Source: an uncultured Christensenellaceae bacterium | GTDB taxonomy: Bacteria > Bacillota > Clostridia > Christensenellales > Borkfalkiaceae | Direction of reading: 5' to 3' | DNA length: 64,000 bases | NCBI GenBank assembly: GCA_910589015.1 | Contig: CAJUSA010000004.1 | Span: 76,656 to 140,655 of the forward strand | Shown: positions 9,801-17,669 of the stretch, piece by piece | Layout: each line of letters begins with the position of its first letter | How positions within the stretch are numbered: the stretch's first letter is position 1 | The notes under the pieces: model-generated | Told to the model about the DNA's origin: nothing | Seen by the model: only the letters and a program-made list of their open reading frames with translations | Databases searched by the model: none | Position numbers and translations under genes: made by a program

Positions 9801-11936
9801 AAATATCCCGTTTCTTCGTCGGTTGCCGTAAATACAGGCACGGCGTTGGACGGCATGGAAGTTTACACGTTGTACTTCAACCTTAAATCGACGTTCGCAG
9901 GCGGCTGGACGGATAAATTCGGGATTCGCGTAACCGACGCAACGGGCGACGAGATGTGCGGATTCTGGTTCTTCATGAGAGATAACAACATTCTCACTGC
10001 CGGATTGCGCGGAAAGATCAATCTCGACAATAACAATGCTTCCGAAAGTGCAAGCATCGTAACCAAAGCCATGTTCGAGGCGGGCGTGGATATGAAGCTC
10101 GTGAAAAACGGAAGAGAAGCTACGCTCTATGCAAGAATCGGCGGCGAATGGAAACCCGTCAATACCGTTACGCTCGGCGGAAGCAACGCGAAGATTGCGT
10201 TTGCGGCGTCTGCAGGAACGCACGTCTTCACGAACGTCGCTTTGGCGGCATATTCGCCCGAACAGCTCGACAGCGTAACGTTTACGTTGACCGACTCGAA
10301 TGGCGTGGCGATTCCCGAAGGGACGAAAGTAACTTTGGAAAGTGCAAAGGGCACGGTGGAAACGACGGTCGGAGCAAACGGCATTGTTACGCTTACGGGC
10401 GCAACTGCGGTATACGATCACTGCACATATTTCGTTCGGATCAACGGCTCGATGAACGAATATGCGATTATGTTCGACGGCGCGGAAGCGGAAATAACAA
10501 ACGTTTATGTTCCTGCGGATTGGAGCTATTCCGATCCCGAAAAGCTCGAAGTCGTTCAGGGTGAGAACGCAGGCTCGGGCGGTGCTTGGGATACGGGCTC
10601 GTTCTCGGTTGAAAATTCTACCGCGGATACGATTAAGATCGAAGCGGTTTACGCAGTATCGAAAGAGGTCGTTTTAGATACGGGTACGGCGTTGGCGGGA
10701 ACGGACGTTTTTACGCTTGATTTTAACTTGAAATCAACTTTCGCAGGCGGTTGGCAGGATAAGTTCGGCATTCGCCTGACCGACGCGACGGGCGACGATA
10801 TCTGCGGATACTGGTTCTTCCTGAAAGGCGATCAAGGCATGAAAGTTGCGGGATTGCGTGGCAAAATCAAGCTCGACGGGAACGAGGAAGAGGAAAATTC
10901 CAGTATCGTAACCCAAGCCATTTTTGAGGCGGGCGTCGATATGCGGATCGAGCGCGTGAGAAATACGGCTACGCTCTATGCGAAAATCGGCGGAGAGTGG
11001 AAGATTGTTTATAGCGTAACGCTTAGCGGCAATTCCAAGGTTGCGTTTGCGGCGTCTGCGGGAACGCACGAATTTACGAATATTAAGATTTCCGCCGTGA
11101 AGGAGCTCGACAGCGTTGCGTTGACCCTGACCGACAACAAGGGAACGGCGGTTGCGCAGGGCACGGAAGTAACGTTAAAGAACGCATACTTTACGGTAAC
11201 GGCTACGGTCGGCGAAAACGGCGTCGTCATGCTCACGGGCGACAGCGCGGTGTACAGCGCGCTCGGCTACACGCTTTCGTTAAAGAGCGGGTACGTTGGG
11301 AATTATGTCGTGCTTTTCAGCGGCGCGACGGCAACGGTAAACGGAATCGAGAAGCAGACCGTTTCGGCAAACATGACGCTGAACGATATCAGCACGTCGG
11401 CAGGAAACGTCGTGTTCGATCTCGACGGCGGCGAGCTGAACGGCAAAGAGATTCTCGCTTTCCAGCGTTACGGCGAAGGCAATATGTACGAAAAGGACGA
11501 GAATAACCGGCTCGGAGATACGGGCTTGATCGGATTAACGGGCAGATACGGCGGCGACTTTAACGGCGATACTTCAAGCATTCAGTTTACGGCAAACGGC
11601 AAAACGAACGCAAGCTGCGGATTCTTGGGGCAAACTAATCCCGATTCCGGCTCTGTGACCGTGAAGGTGACGAAGGACTGCACGCAACTCGTGTTCTTTA
11701 CGGGCACCTACATCGGCGGCGACTTTACGTTTAGTCTGTTGCAGAAGGGCGAGGCGATTACATCGCATACCTATCACGGTTCGGACGACGGCGGCACGCG
11801 CGGCAAAATGCTCGTGATCGATCTCGATACCTCTGCGCTTGCAGAGGGAGAGGAGCAGGAACTCACGTTTGCGGTTTCGGGCGCGCACCTTGAATTTGCG
11901 GCGTTCGTCGTGCTCGGCGCGGAAGCGCAGGCATGA
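6801..11936 (+). CDS. Giant modular surface lipoprotein (CxxC modules, jelly-roll and Ig-like repeats)
   Basis: A 1711-residue lipoprotein (lipobox M-A-G-C, Cys28). Residues about 30-190 hold three modules, each with a Cys-pair motif (CGGCDKIF, CSRCDAAF, CDRCEKDF) of zinc-ribbon look. Then five short Ig-like segments (starting with patterns such as D-S-V-A-L-T-L-T-D) alternate with four concanavalin/LamG-like regions of roughly 170-220 residues. Regions three and four are close copies of each other (both contain LKSTFAGGW and AFAASAGTH). A further beta-rich domain closes the protein near 1520-1711. No catalytic motif, no C-terminal membrane segment. Likely a very long glycan-binding stalk fixed to the membrane by its N-terminal lipid. 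The function is inferred from layout only. Confidence 0.65.
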   Translation: MNKKKATKLTALSAIFTLAVAGGIMAGCGHSHDVSAVGEVAATCTTDGHEAYYKCGGCDKIFKDADGKQETTFEEVKIDKIGHNAVHKPAKDADCTTEGNAEYWGCSRCDAAFSDANYTPYDGDPIIDKLGHLNLDTNYTPYKAPTLEADGDIEHYHCDRCEKDFADSYGDEELDNVIIEKPVELENVALTVKDYKDGKETPLSGALTLEGQYEQSASGTVTDGAATIAKVWSIKYKATLGEYTGEVKFEKNKTDYTVVLEFNYATYTGSSKSTTNAEIPPANKSQIDLSNANNENHTITMRDFTWDTVDYTEAKLNIPDEVKNSKYATVSFTLKYLDGSMYGNSRGESGFNPLARFGVKMTAENGVFALMHDKGYAEAGGTTDRIMACPFMPSSFEKGIFDGYDDMNTASLFAPVSSALKNDGLPVRVVRANTYIRLFVQVNGEWTEFVNYQGPATCSASAETDIRLVINGHEWEFSDIEFSSVALVHEEIPTTAGATYKPDHMVIDEQYFNADGTLTSEAALSLELKEFTLSFEGYRDGNSSDITTGTVEFTNERTGQNFSVALGADGKATVNLLVADDAYRAQYAYKVVCGDYYDAGVEFRKSQTNPKLWLEFNYAESTGNGSKNSKVDLVNMNNADHTLVLSDSGVWDTLSYTEAKLNLPDDVKNSKFTTVSFKLTHDALGYNGSLDENAFNPVARWGVKMTERGGIGINMNESSHMTVFKLYKAQEDSTNPEEKTPEQPFWGWDSQSAAYNEYLKEIASAMHGGGGLNVRVVRAGTYIRMFVELRSGWVELLNEQNGVVTVEESAPTDIRFLILAHEWTFSQIDFAKTELKAEVSASTTAPGMRAHIQIGEQYFNPDGTLTTQQALVIPQLITIDSVALKLTDKNGADVAANTAVVLTNADVGTVNVTVGSNGVIALEKKVYAGYPYIVTVAGYAFSYEVTFGDEDQYAIRLEDAVDWKYSDKSTLTVERGDYPSHWDGTFAVTNSDSKKIQIDAKYPVSSSVAVNTGTALDGMEVYTLYFNLKSTFAGGWTDKFGIRVTDATGDEMCGFWFFMRDNNILTAGLRGKINLDNNNASESASIVTKAMFEAGVDMKLVKNGREATLYARIGGEWKPVNTVTLGGSNAKIAFAASAGTHVFTNVALAAYSPEQLDSVTFTLTDSNGVAIPEGTKVTLESAKGTVETTVGANGIVTLTGATAVYDHCTYFVRINGSMNEYAIMFDGAEAEITNVYVPADWSYSDPEKLEVVQGENAGSGGAWDTGSFSVENSTADTIKIEAVYAVSKEVVLDTGTALAGTDVFTLDFNLKSTFAGGWQDKFGIRLTDATGDDICGYWFFLKGDQGMKVAGLRGKIKLDGNEEEENSSIVTQAIFEAGVDMRIERVRNTATLYAKIGGEWKIVYSVTLSGNSKVAFAASAGTHEFTNIKISAVKELDSVALTLTDNKGTAVAQGTEVTLKNAYFTVTATVGENGVVMLTGDSAVYSALGYTLSLKSGYVGNYVVLFSGATATVNGIEKQTVSANMTLNDISTSAGNVVFDLDGGELNGKEILAFQRYGEGNMYEKDENNRLGDTGLIGLTGRYGGDFNGDTSSIQFTANGKTNASCGFLGQTNPDSGSVTVKVTKDCTQLVFFTGTYIGGDFTFSLLQKGEAITSHTYHGSDDGGTRGKMLVIDLDTSALAEGEEQELTFAVSGAHLEFAAFVVLGAEAQA

Positions 11937-11952
11937 AGGTTAAAAGCAATTG

Positions 11953-11978
11953 CGGGGCGGCACAAAGCCGCCGCCCCG
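11953..11978 (+). terminator. Intercistronic GC-rich hairpin 1
   Basis: A perfect 9-bp stem, CGGGGCGGC (11953-11961) with GCCGCCCCG (11970-11978), is followed only by a broken T stretch. It lies between the giant lipoprotein gene and the GH31 gene. The missing T-run suggests an mRNA-stabilising or partly terminating element that sets relative expression rather than a full stop. Confidence 0.45.
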
Positions 11979-12003
11979 TAAATTTCTTTCACGGAGAAAA
12001 GTC

Positions 12004-15000
12004 ATGAAACATAATTCGAAATTGATTGCGGTGCTCGGCGTTATAACGGCGGCTTGTACGGGGCTTGCAATCTTCACCGCTTGCGGCGGGGATGGCAATG
12101 AACATGTGCATACCTTTGCCGAAGAATGGTTGCACGACAACACTTATCACTGGCACGCGGCGACCTGCGAGCATACGGAAGAGGTAAGCGGCAAGGAAAC
12201 GCACAAATTTGAGGCGGACGCCTGCACGGTGTGCAATTACACAAAGCCTATCATCGACGTTGCAGAGGGCGTGCAGGAGGATAAAACGTATTCAGTGACC
12301 ACGCTTTTGTGCGGCGATTTAAGAGTGCAGCTGCTCGGCGATTCGCTCGTGCGGATCGAGAGCAAGGGGCCCAAAGGCTTCGAGGACAGGGCAAGCTATA
12401 CCGTCGTCAACCGCGATGACTGGGGTGAGAAGGTAGCTTATACGGCGAGCAAGACGGACGGCGAATTGAAAATCGCGACCGCAGATTATACTGTGGTACT
12501 GCCCGCAAACGGCGGCGCGGGCGACGTGACGATCGAGAACGCGCAGGGCGAAACCATTTACACCTATATGGGGTTGACCTACACCAACGTGTGGTTGCCT
12601 TCGCCCTCCGACGAGCTTTCGAGCTGGTATTTTACGGACAGCGCGCGCGTCATTCCTTCCGATTACGGCTATTCTGTAAGCAATGAAAACGCACCTCTGC
12701 AGGGCTGGGATTTCGACAACGATTCGACCGATATTTTCGTGTTTTTGCCGAACGGAAACTATAGAACGTTTGCCAAAGATTTCGTTTCCTTAACGGGGCA
12801 GTCGGAGATGGTAGACTTAAAAACCTTCGGCTATTGGTCGTCGCGTTATTACGCGTATTCGGACGAGGAATATCTCGAAATGATCGATACCTTTCACGAA
12901 AAGGGATTTGCGATCGACGTTCTCGTCGTCGATACCGATTGGCGCGTGATGAACAGCGGCGGCATCGGCTACGACATCAACACCGATCTTTTCCCGAACA
13001 TGAAGGAATTTTTAGAACAGGCGCACGAAAAGGGTGCGAATATCTGTTTTAACGATCACCCCGAACCCGTGCAAGGAACGACGAATATTCTGGATAAAAA
13101 CGAAGTCGCTTACCGTAACGAAAAACTCACGCTTTTGCTTTCGTTGGGCGTGGACTATTGGTGGTACGACCGAAATTGGTCAACGACGGTGAATTCCATC
13201 GACGGCACCCATACCTGTTATACGGCGGGCATGTACGCGTATCAGTGGATCACGCAGGAATATTTGGAAAGTATAACCGATCTTGGGGAATATGCGAAAC
13301 GCGCGCTCATCATGGCGAACGCCGACGGCAGCATGCACGGATCGTTCAACTATGCTTCCGATTTGTCGGCACATCGCTATTCGATTCAGTGGACGGGCGA
13401 CACCGCGCAGAACGAGCTTGCAAAGGAGATCGAAACGGCAATTCTTTCGGGCGCGGAGTTAGGGCTGCCTTACGTCGGAACGGACGTGGGCGGACATAAA
13501 GGCGTTGAATCCAAAGAGCTCTATGCGCGTTGGATTCAGTTCGGCGCGCTCTCCACGCTCTTCCGCACGCACTCTAACGGAAGCGAGGACGGCGGCGGGC
13601 GCATGCCGTGGGTGCATGGCGAGCTTGGCGAAGAGGTGTTCGGCACCTATCAGGGAATGCGCTATCGCTTATTGCCGCTTTATTATTCGCTGGCGCACGA
13701 AAACCACGAAACAGGTCTGCCGATCATGCGCAGATTAGACTTTAATTATCCGCAGTATGCGGAAGCGAGCCGCAATGACGAGTATCTCTTGGGCGATTAT
13801 ATTCTGATTGCCCCGATTTCCAAGACGACCGGCGAAGATGTTCGCGAGGTGTTCTTGCCCGAGGGGAATTGGATCGACGTGTGGACAGGCGAGCGCCATG
13901 CGGGACCGAACACGATTACGGTTACGCACGACATAAAAACTTCGCCGATCTTCGTGCGTGAAGGCGCTTTAATCGCGCTTGCACAGAACATGAAGAACGT
14001 GGACGAAAAGGATTGGTCGAATCTGTCTCTTGAAGTCTATCCTTCGGCGAATTACAGCGCGGCTTACACGCTCTACGAGGACGACGGCGAAACGGTCGCC
14101 TATAAAGACGGAAAATTCCGCACGACCGACCTTTCGATGACTTGCGCGGGCAACACGCTTACGGTGAAGATCGGCGCGGCGAAAGGCTCGTTCGAGGGCA
14201 AGCGCGCGTTTACAGACAGAACGTGGAATATCCGCTTGCACGCCAACCCGAATTGGGGCGCTGTCAAGAGCGTGAAGGTGAACGGCGTTGCGGTAACGCC
14301 CGAAGCGCTTGCGAAACTCACCTACGAAAACGCCGGCAGACCGTTCGCCTTTACGGGCGGGGCATTAGACGGCGCAGTGAATGCGTTCACGGTTCAGACG
14401 AAGGTGAACGAGGCTTACACGATCGAGATCGAATACGAAAGCGTTGTAAATTCCGCCGTAAACGAGGATTATAACGCGTCTGCGGTCGGTTTCAAAATCA
14501 CTGCATCGAAGAGCAAAGATACGGAGCTGGATTTAACGACGCTCGGAACGAAGGATTGGATCAGCTTCGGATATACGAGCGGCAAAAACTGCTTGCATAA
14601 GCGGGACGTTCAATCGCTCTTTTCCGATCATGTTGCATCATACGAGGACGGACCGTACGCGCAGAAGCTCGAATTAAAGCAAGGCGGAACGTTGCTTAAA
14701 ACCTATTCCGATGCAACCGGCAGACCGACGGGTGAAACGGCGAATTACGTTGAAATCGGTACGGGCGTGAAGTTTTCCGTTAACACGACGGGCGCGAAAG
14801 AAAAGATCGTGTTCTATCTCGGCGGCACGCTTTCGATCAACAAACTTACCGTGCGCGACAGGGCGGGCAACGTAAAGACCGTTCTCATCGGCGGCACGGC
14901 GGAAGAGGACTTTGTCTATAAAGTCGAAATCGAATGCGCGGCGGGCGAAGCGAGCACGCTTTCCTTCGAATATAAAACGCAGACAACGTCGTTTACATAT

Positions 15001-15084
15001 AAAACGACGGGAACGCATCCTCCGTATTACTATACGAACCACGCCAAACTTCGGCTTTACTGCGGCTATATGTGCGAAGAGTAA
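12004..15084 (+). CDS. GH31-family glycosidase lipoprotein
   Basis: A 1026-residue lipoprotein (lipobox F-T-A-C, Cys27). The start at 12004 has GGAG about 7 bases upstream. After one HTFAEEW...HWHAATCEH module with a later CTVC comes a GH31 (alpha/beta)8 domain: VVDTDWR near residue 308, YWWYDRNWST near 386 (predicted nucleophile Asp), and QWTGD near 462 (predicted acid/base Asp). Known family members cleave alpha-glucosides, alpha-xylosides, alpha-galactosides or alpha-N-acetylgalactosaminides. The DRNW context differs from the common DMNE of alpha-glucosidases, so the substrate is open. About 200 C-terminal residues are an unassigned beta-rich domain. A cytoplasmic relative sits at 21233. 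Confidence 0.8.
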   Translation: MKHNSKLIAVLGVITAACTGLAIFTACGGDGNEHVHTFAEEWLHDNTYHWHAATCEHTEEVSGKETHKFEADACTVCNYTKPIIDVAEGVQEDKTYSVTTLLCGDLRVQLLGDSLVRIESKGPKGFEDRASYTVVNRDDWGEKVAYTASKTDGELKIATADYTVVLPANGGAGDVTIENAQGETIYTYMGLTYTNVWLPSPSDELSSWYFTDSARVIPSDYGYSVSNENAPLQGWDFDNDSTDIFVFLPNGNYRTFAKDFVSLTGQSEMVDLKTFGYWSSRYYAYSDEEYLEMIDTFHEKGFAIDVLVVDTDWRVMNSGGIGYDINTDLFPNMKEFLEQAHEKGANICFNDHPEPVQGTTNILDKNEVAYRNEKLTLLLSLGVDYWWYDRNWSTTVNSIDGTHTCYTAGMYAYQWITQEYLESITDLGEYAKRALIMANADGSMHGSFNYASDLSAHRYSIQWTGDTAQNELAKEIETAILSGAELGLPYVGTDVGGHKGVESKELYARWIQFGALSTLFRTHSNGSEDGGGRMPWVHGELGEEVFGTYQGMRYRLLPLYYSLAHENHETGLPIMRRLDFNYPQYAEASRNDEYLLGDYILIAPISKTTGEDVREVFLPEGNWIDVWTGERHAGPNTITVTHDIKTSPIFVREGALIALAQNMKNVDEKDWSNLSLEVYPSANYSAAYTLYEDDGETVAYKDGKFRTTDLSMTCAGNTLTVKIGAAKGSFEGKRAFTDRTWNIRLHANPNWGAVKSVKVNGVAVTPEALAKLTYENAGRPFAFTGGALDGAVNAFTVQTKVNEAYTIEIEYESVVNSAVNEDYNASAVGFKITASKSKDTELDLTTLGTKDWISFGYTSGKNCLHKRDVQSLFSDHVASYEDGPYAQKLELKQGGTLLKTYSDATGRPTGETANYVEIGTGVKFSVNTTGAKEKIVFYLGGTLSINKLTVRDRAGNVKTVLIGGTAEEDFVYKVEIECAAGEASTLSFEYKTQTTSFTYKTTGTHPPYYYTNHAKLRLYCGYMCEE

Positions 15085-15093
15085 AAACGGAAA

Positions 15094-15115
15094 GGGGCGG
15101 CGGTTTCGCCGCCCT
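15094..15115 (+). terminator. Intercistronic GC-rich hairpin 2
   Basis: A perfect 8-bp stem, GGGCGGCG (15095-15102) with CGCCGCCC (15107-15114), has a GTTT tetraloop and a closing G-T pair, followed by TGTTTCC. It resembles the hairpin at 11953 in its GGGCGGC core and lies between the GH31 and six-hairpin lipoprotein genes. The T-run is weak. Confidence 0.45.
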
Positions 15116-15147
15116 GTTTCCAAACGAGAATAAGGAGAGAGGAAAGC

Positions 15148-17592
15148 ATGAATAAAATACTGAAAAAATCATGTTCCGTATTCCTCGGCGCCGTGTTGTG
15201 CGCGGGACTTGTTTTGCCCGCGGCGTGCGGGGGGGCGCATAAACATACCTATGCGGAAACCTATACATATAACGAACAGTCGCATTGGTATGCCGCAACT
15301 TGCGGACACGACGTAAAGAGCTGTGAAACCGCGCATATTTTCAACGAAAATTACGAGTGCGTTTGCGGATACCGTCACGAGCATACCTTTGCCGACGCCT
15401 ATATGTACGACGGCGAATCGCATTGGCACGCTTCGACCTGCGGGCACGACGTGAAAGAAGGTGAAACCGAACACGACTTGAACGCTTCGGGGAATTGCGT
15501 CTGCGGTTATCACGGGCACGTCTATACGAAATGGGAATACGACGATACGAAACATTGGCGCGAGCCGCTTTGCGACGATTGCGAGCGTCAGGAGGGAAAC
15601 CACGTATTGAATGAAGAAGGCAGCGAATGCACGGTGTGCGGCAGACTTTCGATGAGCGCGAACGGGACGCCCGTTGCCGATCATAAAGGCTACGTCGTCG
15701 GAAATTCGATTATGTCGTCCGAAATTTCATCGGTCGGACCGACCTTCAACAAATTGCAATATAACCCGAGCTTGTTTACGGACGGAAAAAACAGACTCAC
15801 CAGAGTCGGCTCGGCGTTTTTCCGTTTCGGCGTGGACGGCTCCACATACCATCAGCACCCGTGGCAGGCGGTGAAAAACACCTATCCGAAATACGAGGCG
15901 GTAACCGAATTGGCGGACGGCGTTTCTATGACGATGCGCTCTTTTGCACCCGTGACGCCGCTCGATTCGCACGATATGTTCCTGCCTTCCGTTCTCGTGC
16001 GGATTTCCGTCACGAATACTTCGGGATCGGTCAAGGATATTTCGGCTACGCTGAATTGGGCAGAGGCGCCTTCCACGGAAAACAGCTTTATGTTTTGTTC
16101 GGCGGGCGAACAATTCGAGTCGGTAAGCAAACAAAGGAATCTGACGGCGGAACTGACGTTGAAAGACGGCAAGACCGAAGAGATCGTGTTCGGCTTTGGC
16201 GTTTATCACGCCAATAACGAATGGCGCAATACCTTTGCGGACGAATCGGGAATCTGCCGTTATATCTACGAAAACATCGACCGTTTGGAAAGCGGGATCA
16301 ACACCTTTATTTCGCTCATTCCCAACCTCGGCGACGATACGTTACGCGATTATACGGCATGGTATATGCAGGCAGCCGTGATTCTCACGAAATCGGCGAA
16401 GGACGGCAACGTGATCACGATGGGGTATTACGAGCTGAACACCCGCGACTCATTCTGGACGAGCTTTTTGCATACGGTTATGTTCCCCGAATTGGAAAAG
16501 AAAATGATCGAAATTACGGCGTCATTCCAAAAATCGAACGGAAAAATCCCGACGACCGTGCTCCCGATGATCGAGCGCGAAATCGACCTCGACATCAACG
16601 AATATTTTTGCTTGAGGATATCACGTTATTATAACTATCATCATGACTTGGAATTTTTAAGAAAAAATTTCGACGCCTATAAAAAATCGGTCGATTTCCT
16701 CGTTTCGCGCGACTTGGATCAAGACGGGATTCCCGAACAGGACGTGCCCGAAAACACCGAAAACTTTTGGGCGGACTGGAAGGACGTACGCTTTTTGCGA
16801 GGGCGTAAGCTTTCGCCGCACGTGGCGATGCTGTGGCTTGCCGTCTTGCGCGACGGCGCAGCACTCGCGCGCGATTTGGGCGATACGGCGACGGCGGCGC
16901 GCTATGAGCAGATGTATCAAAAGGCGTACGATAAAACCAACGCCGATTTCACGGGCGGCGACGACGGCGGGCTGTGGTGCGAGGATCACTATAACGAAAC
17001 CTGGTACGACGGAAAGCAGCGCATTCACGTTTTACAGGATCAATGCGTGGGCGTGTTTTTCGACGTCATTCCCAAGGATCGCGTCGAATTGCTCTATTCC
17101 GCATTGGAAGCGAACATGTGCGATTACGGCGTTCGGGAAACCTATTCTTACCGTACAAAAGCGGACGTGCTCAGCTCAGAAGACTATTTTAACGAGGGCG
17201 GCATGTATCACAACGGCGGTATCTGGCCGTTCCTGAACTTTATGGATATGGCGGGGCGCTACCGCAACGGCAGAGCCAACGAATGCACCGAAATTTTCAC
17301 GGCGATGGGCTATCAGGATCTGGTCGTTCCAGGTGATTACAGACCAAACGAATTTCTTCATGCGGAAAGCGGCAACAGCATGGGATTGGAAATTCAAGGC
17401 TGGTCTGCCGCCGTGGTCGGCTCTGTCTATTTCGGCGCGTTCGAATTCGATTGGCAAAACGGTAATTTGAACGTCAGCTGTCATCTCCCCGAGACTCAGG
17501 CATTTTCGACCAATCTTATTCTTCCGGGCGGAAAGATCGGAAAATTCGTATCCGACGGCACGGGCGCGGTGTTCGGTTTGGTGAAAACGTAA
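15148..17592 (+). CDS. Six-hairpin glycosidase-like lipoprotein with three Cys/His modules
   Basis: An 814-residue lipoprotein (lipobox P-A-A-C, Cys27; start behind AAGGAGAGAGG). Residues about 30-170 carry three modules of the form H-T-Y/F-A...S-H-W-Y/H-A-x-T-C-G-H-D, each closed by a Cys pair such as CVCGY. A beta-sandwich region follows. From about residue 400 there is an all-helical (alpha/alpha)6 domain with NTRDSFWTSF, RYYNYHHDLEFL, DGIPEQD, FWADWKD and LQDQCVGVFFD, as in amylo-alpha-1,6-glucosidase/GH116-like enzymes. The late WCEDHYNETW and GGIWPFLNF also fit. Substrate and exact family are not recognisable by eye. It probably acts outside the cell next to GH31. Confidence 0.6.
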   Translation: MNKILKKSCSVFLGAVLCAGLVLPAACGGAHKHTYAETYTYNEQSHWYAATCGHDVKSCETAHIFNENYECVCGYRHEHTFADAYMYDGESHWHASTCGHDVKEGETEHDLNASGNCVCGYHGHVYTKWEYDDTKHWREPLCDDCERQEGNHVLNEEGSECTVCGRLSMSANGTPVADHKGYVVGNSIMSSEISSVGPTFNKLQYNPSLFTDGKNRLTRVGSAFFRFGVDGSTYHQHPWQAVKNTYPKYEAVTELADGVSMTMRSFAPVTPLDSHDMFLPSVLVRISVTNTSGSVKDISATLNWAEAPSTENSFMFCSAGEQFESVSKQRNLTAELTLKDGKTEEIVFGFGVYHANNEWRNTFADESGICRYIYENIDRLESGINTFISLIPNLGDDTLRDYTAWYMQAAVILTKSAKDGNVITMGYYELNTRDSFWTSFLHTVMFPELEKKMIEITASFQKSNGKIPTTVLPMIEREIDLDINEYFCLRISRYYNYHHDLEFLRKNFDAYKKSVDFLVSRDLDQDGIPEQDVPENTENFWADWKDVRFLRGRKLSPHVAMLWLAVLRDGAALARDLGDTATAARYEQMYQKAYDKTNADFTGGDDGGLWCEDHYNETWYDGKQRIHVLQDQCVGVFFDVIPKDRVELLYSALEANMCDYGVRETYSYRTKADVLSSEDYFNEGGMYHNGGIWPFLNFMDMAGRYRNGRANECTEIFTAMGYQDLVVPGDYRPNEFLHAESGNSMGLEIQGWSAAVVGSVYFGAFEFDWQNGNLNVSCHLPETQAFSTNLILPGGKIGKFVSDGTGAVFGLVKT
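15229..15235 (+). repeat. G7 homopolymer just after the lipobox
   Basis: Seven consecutive G follow the lipobox Cys codon (residues C27-G-G-A). A one-base slip would abolish the whole lipoprotein. It is shorter than the two G9 tracts elsewhere in the window. Confidence 0.7.
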
Positions 17593-17669
17593 GCGTGCAA
17601 GCATTTTCGCGGCATAGCGGCATCCTATTGCCATGAAAAAATATTAGATGAGAAAAGAAGGAGAAATGC

